A stretch of 64,000 nt of DNA from Sneathiella sp. HT1-7 (GCF_020731145.1 NZ_JAJFZN010000004.1:479202-543201); one strand, 5' to 3'; counted from the first letter of the stretch, positions 37,073-45,910 are shown. Program-made: numbers and translations. The notes: generated from the sequence alone by a model not told the origin.

Positions 37073-37465
37073 ATGGAAACGGCACGGCTGAATATAGGCC
37101 TCGTCGCCCATGATGCGATGAAGGCGACTTTGCTGGACTGGGTGACACGGAATAAGCCTATACTTGAGAAGCATAACTTTTACGCCACCGGCACCACCTG
37201 GAAAGTCCTGACCGAAGCCCATTCAGACATACTTATCCAACAGTTGAAATCCGGCCCACGGGGCGGCGATCAACAATTGGGTGCCCTTATTTGTGAGGGC
37301 AAATTAAGTATACTAATTTTCTTTCAGGATCCCATGACCGCGCAGCCACATGACGTGGATGTGAAGGCTCTGGTTCGAATGTCAACACTCTACGACATTC
37401 CCTTGGCCTGCAATCCGGCTACCGCTGATCTCATCATTACGAATTCAGCCCTTTTCAACAAATAA
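37073..37465 (+). CDS. mgsA: methylglyoxal synthase
   Basis: 130 residues, slightly shorter than the 152-residue Escherichia coli protein. Conserved blocks are VAHDAMK, GPRGGDQQLGA (Asp66, catalytic), FFQDP (Asp86) and QPHDVDVKAL (His93, Asp96). The enzyme converts dihydroxyacetone phosphate to methylglyoxal and phosphate. It follows an OtnC-like gene whose product would be dihydroxyacetone phosphate, so it may be an overflow or phosphate-recycling valve for this pathway. It is the last gene of the rightward operon and converges on the ThDP enzyme gene. Confidence 0.88.
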   Translation: METARLNIGLVAHDAMKATLLDWVTRNKPILEKHNFYATGTTWKVLTEAHSDILIQQLKSGPRGGDQQLGALICEGKLSILIFFQDPMTAQPHDVDVKALVRMSTLYDIPLACNPATADLIITNSALFNK

Positions 37466-37491
37466 ATTTCATCTGGCCGTTCCGATTTCTA

Positions 37492-39039
37492 TCATAAAAC
37501 GACTTCTATCAGATGCGGGCCTTTCTCATTCATGGAATGTGCGAATTGCTCGCGGAATTCTTTCACTGTGGTGGACCTGGACGCGCTCACTCCCATACTT
37601 TGCGCAAGCTGAACCCAGTTTAGTTCCGGGTTTCGTAAATCCAGCTGTGCCAAAGCCTTTGGACCTGGCTTTCCCACGCCAACACGACCGAATTCAACAT
37701 TCAAGATGGCGTAGGATTTATTGGCGAAAATAATTGTCGTCACATCCAAATTTTCACGTGCCTGCGTCCAAAGAGATTGCGGCGTGTACATGGCACCGCC
37801 GTCTCCATGAAGACAAATAGTCTTCCGGTCTGGGCAGGCAACCGCAGCTCCCGTTGCTAGTGGCAGCCCCTGCCCGATACTCCCGCCGGTAAGTGAAAGC
37901 CAGTCATGTGGTGCGGCTGAGGTGCAGGCGCGCGATGGTCCAGTTCCAGAGGTATTGGCCTCATCGCAGATGATGGCGTCATCCGGCAAGAGATGCGCAA
38001 TGGCTTTACCAACTGAAAACTGGTCAAGACGATCACTGTCGGATGGCATTTCCGTTTGCTTTTCAACTATTTTTGTCGGCGACTTCGGTCCCCCGACTGC
38101 GTCCGCCAGATCTGCCAGTGCCGCGGCAGAATTTTCATGGCTGTGCGATGCGTAGATAATCTCGCACCCCTCAGGTGTCAGCCAGCTTGCCTTGCCGGGA
38201 TAAGCAAAAAAGGACACAGGTGGTTTTGTCCCCGCGACAACAAGAGTATCAATTCCTTCCAGTTTCTTCTCAATCATTTCAGAAAAATACGGAAGCGGCT
38301 GAACAAGCACCCTGCCAGCCCCTCTCTCTCGGCGGGCATTGGTCGTTGGGCAGAGTAGCCGTGCGCCAGTTGCCGCCGCTACACGGCCGGCATTGGCCAG
38401 ACCTTCGCCATATAAGGCGTCCGATCCGACAAGCAATACGGCGTTCTTTGCTGATTTCAATGCTGCTGCGGCCTTTTCAATTGCGCGCGGATCTGCTGGT
38501 GGTAATTTCGGCACCGGTAGAGCTTGCGCGGGACCCTGAGCGTTGTTCCAGGCAGTATCTGCCGGGAGGATGAGCGTCGCAATCTGACCCTGTCCCTCCA
38601 TCGAAGCGGCGACAGCGCGGGCTCCGTCAGTTGCGACTGTCGCAGCACTTGTGCTGGAATGGATCCATCCGGAAACCGGCCTTGCAAACCCGACGACATC
38701 GGACGTTAATGGCGCATCATATTGACCATGATAAGTCGCGTGATCCCCAACGATGTTTACAATCGGGGTAGAGGCACGTCGGGCGTTGTGCAAATTTGCA
38801 AGCCCGTTTGCAAGCCCGGGCCCCAGATGGAGAAGCGTCGCCGCCGGCTTGCCTTTCATACGGCCATACCCATCGGCAGCCCCCGTTACCACCCCTTCGA
38901 ACAGACACAGGATTGGGCGCATACCCGGCACTTTATCCGTTGCCGCAACAAAATGCATTTCCGACGTTCCGGGATTGGAAAAACAAGTATCAATACCAGA
39001 TTCAACTAATGTCGCGACAAGGCTTTCTGCACCATTCAT
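37492..39039 (-). CDS. thiamine-diphosphate-dependent decarboxylase/lyase family protein
   Basis: 515 residues from the ATG at 39039, with GAGGAG six bases upstream; a start at 39066 would lie in that RBS. The Pyr domain has the cofactor-activating Glu48 in LCLFEGVVTGAADGYG. The PP domain has the GDGG...N motif with NKSYAILN. It belongs to the broad acetolactate-synthase-like group, near benzoylformate decarboxylase and 2-hydroxyacyl-CoA lyase, but I cannot place it more exactly. It lies 40 bases downstream of the PhyH gene in the same operon, so a C-C lyase acting on the hydroxylated product is plausible. Confidence 0.72.
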   Translation of the reverse strand: MNGAESLVATLVESGIDTCFSNPGTSEMHFVAATDKVPGMRPILCLFEGVVTGAADGYGRMKGKPAATLLHLGPGLANGLANLHNARRASTPIVNIVGDHATYHGQYDAPLTSDVVGFARPVSGWIHSSTSAATVATDGARAVAASMEGQGQIATLILPADTAWNNAQGPAQALPVPKLPPADPRAIEKAAAALKSAKNAVLLVGSDALYGEGLANAGRVAAATGARLLCPTTNARRERGAGRVLVQPLPYFSEMIEKKLEGIDTLVVAGTKPPVSFFAYPGKASWLTPEGCEIIYASHSHENSAAALADLADAVGGPKSPTKIVEKQTEMPSDSDRLDQFSVGKAIAHLLPDDAIICDEANTSGTGPSRACTSAAPHDWLSLTGGSIGQGLPLATGAAVACPDRKTICLHGDGGAMYTPQSLWTQARENLDVTTIIFANKSYAILNVEFGRVGVGKPGPKALAQLDLRNPELNWVQLAQSMGVSASRSTTVKEFREQFAHSMNEKGPHLIEVVL

Positions 39040-39079
39040 TGGTGTCTCCTCTTCTATTGTTTTCAAAATTTAATGTAAC

Positions 39080-40255
39080 TCAGATACTTAAATCACGTTG
39101 ATTATAATCTTTGAGGCTGGCTTGGGCTTTGCAGTCCCAGAAAAAGCTTTCTCCCGTTTCCTTAAACGGTTTGTAATCATAAGGCGTTTCATCCGGATAC
39201 CAGTGGCGTCGGGCGTCAATTGCATAGCCAAGAACACGGGTTCGTTCCTTTATATATTCTGCGTCATATACACAAGCTGGGCTATGAATACCGGCACCCT
39301 GTACATCCAATACGGATGATCGTTTGTGGAACCCAAAATTGAGTGTCAGGCGAGGCTCAAATCCGCTATTTGGAAAAGATCCATGTACCAACTGGCGATT
39401 GCACATCACAACATCGCCAGGATCACAGACGATAGGTACCGCATCTTTCAGACGCTCCCCCCCGGATTCCCGCACCATTTCCGTAATGTCGAGTTTCCCC
39501 ATTTTATGCGTTCCAGGGACCACCCAAACACCATTAACCGGCGTACTTCCGTATAGCTGAGCCATGAAATTAAAACCATGTATATTCTCATCAAACTCAG
39601 GACTATCCCAATGGGTATCGCCGTCCTGATGCCAGGATACGGCTGCCCCTAACCCGGGATCCTTGATGAACATAACTTCGTTAAACGGCGCAAAATCTTC
39701 TCCGTTGACGGCTTCCGCTACTTTTAACAGTTCCGGATGCGCATATAGTCTCAAATGCGCTTCGGAGAATTGCAATGATCCCACCAAAATGAAAGGTGCC
39801 TCTTCAGGGGCGTCAGGCGCTACATTGAGATCTTTCAGTTTTACCTGATGGCGGCCTCTCGCGACATTCGTTCCTCCGAAAGGATCGCTCAACGGCTTAC
39901 TCCAGAGCAAACCAGAACCTTCGCAGTCCGCATCCAACGCCGCACGCCCCTTCGAATCAACCTTCGCCCCGCGATGCACAGGAAACCGCGTCCTCATTTC
40001 TGCGATATCCTCTTCAATATCCTTGAGTTCACGATTCTGGAGAACTTCCTCAAATACATAAAAACCATATTTGGAATATGCATCCAATATTTCCTGCGCC
40101 AGCGACCCGTCCGAATTGAACCGGATCGGCCCCCGATTTCCAAGGGCGTATGCGCGCTCATGACCCTGATGCATATAGGCTTTAACTGACTCAGCCTCTT
40201 CCCCGTAATGTGCGGCACAGGCTTCAATGGATTTAGTGTAATCGCGATCTACCAT
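39080..40255 (-). CDS. phytanoyl-CoA dioxygenase (PhyH) family protein
   Basis: 391 residues of the 2-oxoglutarate/Fe(II) double-stranded beta-helix fold. The iron site is His209 and Asp211 (SWHQDGDTHWD) with distal His291 (RQLVHGSF); Arg302 likely binds 2-oxoglutarate. GGGAGAGAC precedes the ATG. PhyH members alpha-hydroxylate acyl-CoAs or hydroxylate small molecules. The gene is divergent from a TetR gene with a palindrome between them, and is followed by a ThDP enzyme. Confidence 0.8.
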   Translation of the reverse strand: MVDRDYTKSIEACAAHYGEEAESVKAYMHQGHERAYALGNRGPIRFNSDGSLAQEILDAYSKYGFYVFEEVLQNRELKDIEEDIAEMRTRFPVHRGAKVDSKGRAALDADCEGSGLLWSKPLSDPFGGTNVARGRHQVKLKDLNVAPDAPEEAPFILVGSLQFSEAHLRLYAHPELLKVAEAVNGEDFAPFNEVMFIKDPGLGAAVSWHQDGDTHWDSPEFDENIHGFNFMAQLYGSTPVNGVWVVPGTHKMGKLDITEMVRESGGERLKDAVPIVCDPGDVVMCNRQLVHGSFPNSGFEPRLTLNFGFHKRSSVLDVQGAGIHSPACVYDAEYIKERTRVLGYAIDARRHWYPDETPYDYKPFKETGESFFWDCKAQASLKDYNQRDLSI

Positions 40256-40277
40256 GCGTCTCTCCCTATTTTTATTA

Positions 40278-40294
40278 TTTTAACATTGTTAAAA
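40278..40294. promoter_or_regulatory. TetR-type operator candidate between phyH-like and tetR genes
   Basis: TTTTAAC and GTTAAAA flank a 3-base centre (ATT), giving a near-perfect 17-base palindrome in the 93-base divergent gap. Size and position fit the operator of the TetR gene at 40349, controlling itself and the PhyH/ThDP operon. Confidence 0.6.
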
Positions 40295-40348
40295 TTTTAA
40301 TGTAATACAAATATTGCGTCAAGAGAGATTATTTCGTAGAAATCATGG

Positions 40349-41011
40349 ATGTCAGAAAACATTGTATCGACAGCAGAATCGACCCGTTCGGTGAATATGG
40401 CGAAACGCCGCGCCCTTATTCTTTCCCATGCAAGAAATGTGATCGCCAACGAGGGATTTGATGCCCTTAGGCTCCGCGACCTTGCCGAAAGGGCGGGCAT
40501 AACGGTACCTACGATCTACAATTTGATTGGGGGGAAGAAAGACATTCTCACGCTTATCATTGAAGAGCCCCTGAAGAGGCTAGAGATCGTTCACAATCAA
40601 ATTAGGGAAGAGGATATAGAAAAAGTGTTTGAGGCACAGATTGATGCCCGTCTTGAACTTTTTTCGTCGAACGAACAATATTATAAAGCTGCCTATATTG
40701 CTGGCGATCGTATCGGTTTGTTTGAGCAGAGTTCTGCGTCAGGCCTCTATAAACGATCACTCCAACTCACGGACAGTGCTTGCAGAAAGGCGAAGGATGC
40801 CGGCCTTCTTTACGGAAAGGTTGCTCCGGAAAAATTATCGCAACAGATTTATTCCTGCTACCGCCTCGCCCGTCAAGATTGGGTAAATGGATATATCGAC
40901 CTGAAGACACTACGGCGGCAGGCTTTGACCGGTGTCTTCTTAACACTCGCCGCAGATGCGAAGCCATCGTTCCGTACGAAACTAATTCAATATATTGAAG
41001 CCATGCCATGA
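40349..41011 (+). CDS. TetR family transcriptional regulator
   Basis: 220 residues. The helix-turn-helix reads ALRLRDLAERAGITVPTIYN, followed by LIGGKKDILTLI. The C-terminal effector domain has no recognised ligand signature. The RBS is weak; an in-frame ATG 16 codons later is possible but would shorten the N-terminal arm. It is divergent from the PhyH/ThDP operon and probably represses it. Confidence 0.8.
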   Translation: MSENIVSTAESTRSVNMAKRRALILSHARNVIANEGFDALRLRDLAERAGITVPTIYNLIGGKKDILTLIIEEPLKRLEIVHNQIREEDIEKVFEAQIDARLELFSSNEQYYKAAYIAGDRIGLFEQSSASGLYKRSLQLTDSACRKAKDAGLLYGKVAPEKLSQQIYSCYRLARQDWVNGYIDLKTLRRQALTGVFLTLAADAKPSFRTKLIQYIEAMP

Positions 41012-41019
41012 ATCTGACC

Positions 41020-41150
41020 TTTACAACCAGTTTCTAGCAATGCCTCATTTCCATTTATTGTCATTGCGGTACGATATGAACGTAATCTGTCCGTCACTAT
41101 TTCATGCAGGTTTCCATATCGCTTCATTATTTTCTTCTGACTGTGCCCTT
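41020..41150 (-). mobile_element. IS6-family transposase fragment
   Basis: The stretch 41060-41140 closely follows the intact IS6-type copy at 54078-54155, for example GAACGTAATCTGTC and TTCATTATTTTCTT. It corresponds to the transposase region around the second catalytic Asp. Flanking bases back to about 41020 match more loosely. Both element ends are lost. It lies between the TetR gene and the end of the acyl-CoA ligase gene and has the same orientation as the other copies. Confidence 0.75.
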
Positions 41151-41155
41151 ACTGT

Positions 41156-42709
41156 TTATATCCGCCGGCCCGCATCAATCCAGTAAGGCTCCCGAAGACG
41201 TTTTTTGAAAATCTTTCCGCTATCCTCACGCGGTAAATTCTTACGGATTTCAAAATGCTTTGGAATTTTATAATCGGCAAGCCGCTTAGCAAGGCCAGAT
41301 CGGAGAGTATTGATATCCATCGCCCCCTCCTCCAACAATTCTACAAAGGCGATTAGAGTCTCGCCAAATTCCGGATCGGGAATACCAAAAACTGCGCAAT
41401 CCTTGATACCGGGAAGCTGAATCAATACGGCTTCAATCTCGGCTGGATATATATTAACACCACCTGAAATCACCATGTCGCTCTTACGGTCACAGATGAA
41501 TAAATATCCATCTTTGTCCAGATACCCCATATCTCCGCAGGTGATCAACTCTCCACACGCAACTTCTTTTCGCTTCTCCGGTGCTCCATGATATTCAAAA
41601 TCCGGATAATTCGGGAGCCGCACATAAATCTGCCCAATTTCTCCGACGGGCAGATCATTACCATCGCCATCTAGTATTTTGACGATTGAGTTACGATATG
41701 CCCGGCCAACAGAGCCTGGCTTTTGCAGGGCGTCCGCACTGTTAATAAAGGTTACCGCGCCCGACTCCGTGCTGCCATAATACTCATAAACAACTGGACC
41801 AAGCCAATCAATCATTGCCTTTTTGATCTCAGCAGGACAGGGTGAACCTGCGTGAACAACAAATTTCAGCGATGAAAGATCATAGCGCGCCCTCACCTCT
41901 TCAGGTACCCGCAAGAGACGGATAAACATGGTCGGCACCATGAATGTTGTATCGATTTTTTGTTCATCGACAATCTGCATAAAATTTATTGGATCGAAAT
42001 ACGGCATCAGAACGAACAGATCGGCTATTTGTCCGGAGCGGGTGCCAAATGAGTTAGGTGCAGCGTGATAGAGCGGGCCCGCTAGCACAGAGCGAACGCC
42101 CGGAAGGAGGCCATAGACATCTGTCCGCATCTGCGCGACCACATCCAATTGCTCCTGCGTCGGCATTTCCCGGCGCACACCTTTGGGTCGGCCCGTCGTA
42201 CCCGACGTATAGATCATGCTCTGCGGCGGTGGGTTTGTCGGACCTGCATAAAGCTCCTGGCCCTCAATCCACGCATAATATTCCAAAATGGAAGAATCTC
42301 TCGCCCGTCGAGAGGCACGAGATGCACCTCTGGCCACAATATCGGAGGGGGTAACAATTTCGATCACAGTCACACCAGCCGGAAAGTCTTCGTCCAACGC
42401 CGACAGTAAATCCCCATGGCCGATCACCACTTTGGCTCCACAGTCCAAAATGACATAAAGCACTTCATCCGCCTTAAAATGCCAGTTGATCGGAACAACG
42501 TAGGCGCCAATCATCATGGCGCCATAACTGACCTCAAGAAACGGTATGTCATTTCTCAAAAGCAGAGCAACTGAATCTCCCGAACCAACCCCAAGCTTCA
42601 GGAGGCCGTCTGCGACTCGCCTGGCATTTGCCTCCAAATCAGAGAAAGGCATAAACCTGTCGTTGACAGCAACCCCACCCGACAAAGGCAAGCTTTTGGA
42701 ACTGCTCAT
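41156..42709 (-). CDS. AMP-forming fatty-acyl/short-chain acyl-CoA ligase
   Basis: 517 residues. ATP motif YTSGTTGRPKGV, adenylate motif YEYYGSTESGA, the GDMGYLDKDGYLFICDR hinge and the terminal REDSGKIFKKRL lysine are all present, so it looks active. It converts a carboxylate to its CoA ester. It lies beyond an IS6 fragment from the PhyH/ThDP operon, and 127 bases before the FAH/deacetylase operon end, so its pathway partner is uncertain. GAGAGAC precedes the ATG. Confidence 0.82.
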   Translation of the reverse strand: MSSSKSLPLSGGVAVNDRFMPFSDLEANARRVADGLLKLGVGSGDSVALLLRNDIPFLEVSYGAMMIGAYVVPINWHFKADEVLYVILDCGAKVVIGHGDLLSALDEDFPAGVTVIEIVTPSDIVARGASRASRRARDSSILEYYAWIEGQELYAGPTNPPPQSMIYTSGTTGRPKGVRREMPTQEQLDVVAQMRTDVYGLLPGVRSVLAGPLYHAAPNSFGTRSGQIADLFVLMPYFDPINFMQIVDEQKIDTTFMVPTMFIRLLRVPEEVRARYDLSSLKFVVHAGSPCPAEIKKAMIDWLGPVVYEYYGSTESGAVTFINSADALQKPGSVGRAYRNSIVKILDGDGNDLPVGEIGQIYVRLPNYPDFEYHGAPEKRKEVACGELITCGDMGYLDKDGYLFICDRKSDMVISGGVNIYPAEIEAVLIQLPGIKDCAVFGIPDPEFGETLIAFVELLEEGAMDINTLRSGLAKRLADYKIPKHFEIRKNLPREDSGKIFKKRLREPYWIDAGRRI

Positions 42710-42769
42710 GTCTCTCTACCTCAATATATTATGAATTCCGGCTATCAGAAGTAGTAACACTCACGCGAA

Positions 42770-42792
42770 ACCGCCGGCACCATGCCAGCGGT
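42770..42792 (-). terminator. candidate hairpin terminator after the deacetylase-fold gene
   Basis: ACCGCTGGC and GCCGGCGGT (as read on the minus strand) pair over 9 positions with one mismatch around a 5-base loop, followed by UUUCGCG. It lies 45 bases beyond the stop of the gene at 42837. The missing U-tract keeps confidence low. Confidence 0.35.
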
Positions 42793-42836
42793 CGCAACTA
42801 GTCGAACTTGATCGACGCAATGTCCAATAAGGAGTG

Positions 42837-43655
42837 TCACGCCTCTTTTCTATTTTCCAGCCAAGTCACCAATTCAGAACATGTTGGTGCCCAGATGTCA
42901 TCATCCTTCCTCACCGATTTCACCAAACGCTCAAATATGTCGAAGGCCTTTTTTTCTTTTCCCAACATAAATGGATGAAATATTATGGTCGCATGACTTC
43001 TTTCTGATTTTACCTTTTCCACCATTTCATCAATCACATCTCCCCATTGATCTAACGAAACGGGTTTTTCTGGATCACCAAACTTTTGACGCAGGGCTCC
43101 TAAATCCGGATTTAGCATATAGGCATCAACATGCTTCCATGCAAACGGAAGAGATACAAAATCACCGTCGATACTATCATCCCCAACATCCCCCAATGGA
43201 GACGCATAGTTGAGGCCCAACTCAAGACATTCAGCCCGCAATTCCTGCAGATCTATCGCGCCTCCAGGTGGACGAAATCCTGTTACAGCAACGTCGATCT
43301 CAGCAAAGGCATCGACCGCCTTCTTCAACGCACTTTTCCGTTTAGCAACAGCTGTATTTGCCCAATTCTCGTGCCGCCAGCCATGCGCCGCTATTTCGTG
43401 CCCCGCATCGCGAACAGCCAATATCTGATCTGGATGAGCCTGACAATTCCAACCTTCAATAAAATAGGTAATCTTCGACCCATCCAATACCCCTAATAAA
43501 TCTGGCAGGACTTCTATTGAGGCGTGCTCCCCATTTTTTCCCTTCATAATAGGAAGCCCTATTTCTTCTTCGGCAACGGCTCCAAGATTATCAAAAGTGA
43601 TACTCAGCGCGGCGCGATGGCCTTCCGGGCCCCAGCCGTTTATATTATTGGACAT
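42837..43655 (-). CDS. polysaccharide-deacetylase-fold (NodB-like/PuuE-like) hydrolase
   Basis: 272 residues from the ATG at 43655, which has GAGGGAGG close upstream. A start at 43682 would add 9 residues. The NodB barrel has Asp22 followed by Asn23 (TFDNLG), where the usual motif is FDD, and the His pair His91 and His95 in AAHGWRHEN. A conserved RPPGG motif follows. Family members deacetylate sugars or open cyclic amides such as allantoin. No signal peptide is present, so a cytoplasmic small-molecule substrate is likelier than cell wall. It is paired with the FAH gene upstream. Confidence 0.72.
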   Translation of the reverse strand: MSNNINGWGPEGHRAALSITFDNLGAVAEEEIGLPIMKGKNGEHASIEVLPDLLGVLDGSKITYFIEGWNCQAHPDQILAVRDAGHEIAAHGWRHENWANTAVAKRKSALKKAVDAFAEIDVAVTGFRPPGGAIDLQELRAECLELGLNYASPLGDVGDDSIDGDFVSLPFAWKHVDAYMLNPDLGALRQKFGDPEKPVSLDQWGDVIDEMVEKVKSERSHATIIFHPFMLGKEKKAFDIFERLVKSVRKDDDIWAPTCSELVTWLENRKEA

Positions 43656-43681
43656 TAATTCCTCCCTCGGAAAACTTCCCA

Positions 43682-44605
43682 TTATGATTGGTATATTTCG
43701 ACCTTAAGACGCCCGAGATTTTCAATTTCTGCTTCGATCAAATCTCCCACATTGGCATAGACGCCACTTTCAATACCTGTCCCCGCAGGTGTCCCGGTTA
43801 GAATAAGATCACCCGGTTCAAGCGTGATGTTCAAGGCAATCCTCTCCAACAATTCAAAAACCGACCATATCATCTTGGAAGTATTTGAATCCTGCTCTAT
43901 CTCCCCATTCCGCCATAGCTTCATTGTGAGGTTTTGGGGATCATCAATAAATTTTGCCGGAACAAAATACGGGCCCGCCGGACAACTGGAATCGAAAGCC
44001 TTGCCCAAAAACAAGTCCGACTTAGCAAAATGCTTGGGGTTGCGCTGAAAATCGCGTGCCGACATATCTAACGTCGTCATATAACCAGCCACCACATCGA
44101 GGTTTTTATTGAGCTGCGTTCCCGCTGGAATTTTCTTTCCGATTATAACCCCTAGTTCAATTTCCCAGTCAAACTGTGATGACCCTGTTGGGCATCTTAC
44201 TGTTTTCCCAGGCCCGACAAGCGCCGTCGTCGGGGGCTTCATAAACATCGCCGGGATATTTTCGTCCTTGCTGAAACTTGAATATCCAACAGCCTCAATA
44301 TGATCAATATAATTGGTGCCAGCACAGATAATCTTGGAGGGGAATTGCAAAGGCGTTAGAAACGATGCACTACTGATATCATTACCAGACCCATGTGTCC
44401 CTTTTGACAGCTCCACCGCCAGAGAAGACAGAATATTCTCGTTTTTCTGCCAATCATCGAACAACGATGCCAAGCCCGCCGCCCCGATATCCATCTGTGG
44501 TGCCACATCCTTCAATATCCAGTATTTTTGGCCCATCGCTATTGCTGGAGTTGCTTTGGAGCCCGTCTCGATTGTGCAAAGGGCGTAGCGCGCTGACGCA
44601 GTCAT
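43682..44605 (-). CDS. fumarylacetoacetate hydrolase (FAH) family protein
   Basis: 307 residues from the ATG at 44605, which has GGGAGA about nine bases upstream. The metal-binding acidic pair appears in WEIELGVIIGKK, and the family signatures GTNYIDHIEA, LFLGKAFDSSCP and LILTGTPAGTG are clear. FAH members cleave or decarboxylate acylpyruvates and related oxo-acids. It is the first gene of a two-gene leftward operon divergent from a TRAP transporter and therefore probably acts on the imported compound. Confidence 0.85.
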   Translation of the reverse strand: MTASARYALCTIETGSKATPAIAMGQKYWILKDVAPQMDIGAAGLASLFDDWQKNENILSSLAVELSKGTHGSGNDISSASFLTPLQFPSKIICAGTNYIDHIEAVGYSSFSKDENIPAMFMKPPTTALVGPGKTVRCPTGSSQFDWEIELGVIIGKKIPAGTQLNKNLDVVAGYMTTLDMSARDFQRNPKHFAKSDLFLGKAFDSSCPAGPYFVPAKFIDDPQNLTMKLWRNGEIEQDSNTSKMIWSVFELLERIALNITLEPGDLILTGTPAGTGIESGVYANVGDLIEAEIENLGRLKVEIYQS

Positions 44606-44641
44606 TCTATATTCTCCCATATATTCTTATTATGCTTTCGT

Positions 44642-44657
44642 TTGCATTTTTATGCAA
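44642..44657. promoter_or_regulatory. palindrome between FAH and dctP genes
   Basis: TTGCAT and ATGCAA are exact inverted copies around four T residues, 37 bases upstream of the FAH start. In a divergent intergenic region with a LacI gene at the far end of the rightward operon, this is a candidate operator for the leftward promoter. Confidence 0.4.
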
Positions 44658-44720
44658 TTAGCATCTATTGATGTCAATTAAATAGTGAACTAATTCCCAA
44701 CTATAGGCTTATTATTCCGA

Positions 44721-44750
44721 TTGACACATTTCAAAACACAATGCTATCAA
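44721..44750 (+). promoter_or_regulatory. candidate promoter for the rightward TRAP/enolase operon
   Basis: TTGACA (44721-44726) is followed after 18 bases by TATCAA (44745-44750), 45 bases before the dctP start. The -35 is perfect and the -10 matches four of six. Confidence 0.45.
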
Positions 44751-44794
44751 TTGCACAAAATCAGCAGAAAAAATAAACCAAGGGAGTAAATGAA

Positions 44795-45910
44795 ATGAAA
44801 ATGAAAATTCTGCAGCAGGCATCAAAGCGGGCTATTTGCCTATTTGCCGGCATCGTCGCGGCCACAACTGCTCTGGTCTCTCAACCCATCAGTGCTGTCG
44901 CCGAACCTCTAACAATTCGTTACGCCCATTTCGGCGCCAACCGAGGCGGCATGGGTGACAATATCAACTGGTTTAAAAATCAAATCGAAACGCGCTCAAA
45001 GGGCGATCTGCTCTTGGATATTCATTGGGGAGGATCACTCGGTGCGCCGGCGGATGTCCCCCGGGTTGTCGGCGCCGGACTGGCCGATATGGGCACGATC
45101 GTATCATCTTATACACCCGGCGTGCTGGACTTGTATGAAGTCGGCAACCAATTGGTTGGCCCTTCAAACCTTTGGGTTGCCCAGCAGGCTATCTATGAAC
45201 TTGCCACTACAAGTGAGCCCGTTAAAAAACAGTTTGCCGGAAATAACCTGACATACATTGGAAACTTTAACGCTGGCGCAGTTCAACTGATCTGCAAAGA
45301 ACCCCTTACCTCCCTGAATCAGCTGAAAGATCTTAAAATTCGGACAGGTGGGCCTTACACCGATGTATTAAAGCGTATGGGCGCAACAACAATCGCCATG
45401 CCACAGACAGAGGTCTATCAAGCTTTGTCCACAGGCTTGGTTGACTGTAACCAGATTTATCACCTGGCTATTGAGGGATTTCGCCAATACGAAGTAGCTA
45501 AGCATGTTGTCGAGCTGGATTTCGGGCTGGTCATGGCCTACGGCATCATCATGAACAAGGATTTGTGGGATGAACTGAGTGACGAGAGAAAAAGCCTGAT
45601 CCGCGGGGTTGCAGATGACTTGAATGCCCGCGTCGTCTCGGATCATCTGGCGCGTGTCGGCGCTGCAAAAACCAAACTGTCCGGTGATAGCGATGAATTT
45701 CGGGTGATCTATGCTGCACCGCCAGAGGGAATGCTTGATCAGATTAAGGAATATGGCGCTGAACTTGCTGATGAATGGATCAAATCCGTTGGAGAAAAAG
45801 GCCTTCCGGCTCAAGAAGTGGCGAAAGAGTATAGAGCCCTGATTGACAAGTACCAGGCTGATTTTGATAAAAATGGCTATCCTTGGGATGCCACGAAAGG
45901 CAAGGACTAA
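44795..45910 (+). CDS. dctP: TRAP transporter periplasmic binding protein DctP-type
   Basis: 371 residues with a signal peptide (ICLFAGIVAATTALVSQPIS, cleavage near AVA-EPL). The mature part has RYAHFGANRGG at the start, the ligand-binding KDLKIRTGGPYTDVLKRMG arginine segment and the QALSTGLVDCNQIY helix. GGGAG lies eight bases before the ATG. It heads the rightward operon dctP-Q-M-kinase-enolase-dehydrogenase-lacI. Confidence 0.87.
   Translation: MKMKILQQASKRAICLFAGIVAATTALVSQPISAVAEPLTIRYAHFGANRGGMGDNINWFKNQIETRSKGDLLLDIHWGGSLGAPADVPRVVGAGLADMGTIVSSYTPGVLDLYEVGNQLVGPSNLWVAQQAIYELATTSEPVKKQFAGNNLTYIGNFNAGAVQLICKEPLTSLNQLKDLKIRTGGPYTDVLKRMGATTIAMPQTEVYQALSTGLVDCNQIYHLAIEGFRQYEVAKHVVELDFGLVMAYGIIMNKDLWDELSDERKSLIRGVADDLNARVVSDHLARVGAAKTKLSGDSDEFRVIYAAPPEGMLDQIKEYGAELADEWIKSVGEKGLPAQEVAKEYRALIDKYQADFDKNGYPWDATKGKD

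Noticed and set aside
37492..39039. Biosynthetic acetolactate synthase
   Set aside because: No small regulatory subunit gene is nearby and the context is a PhyH/TetR catabolic operon; only the general family is supported.
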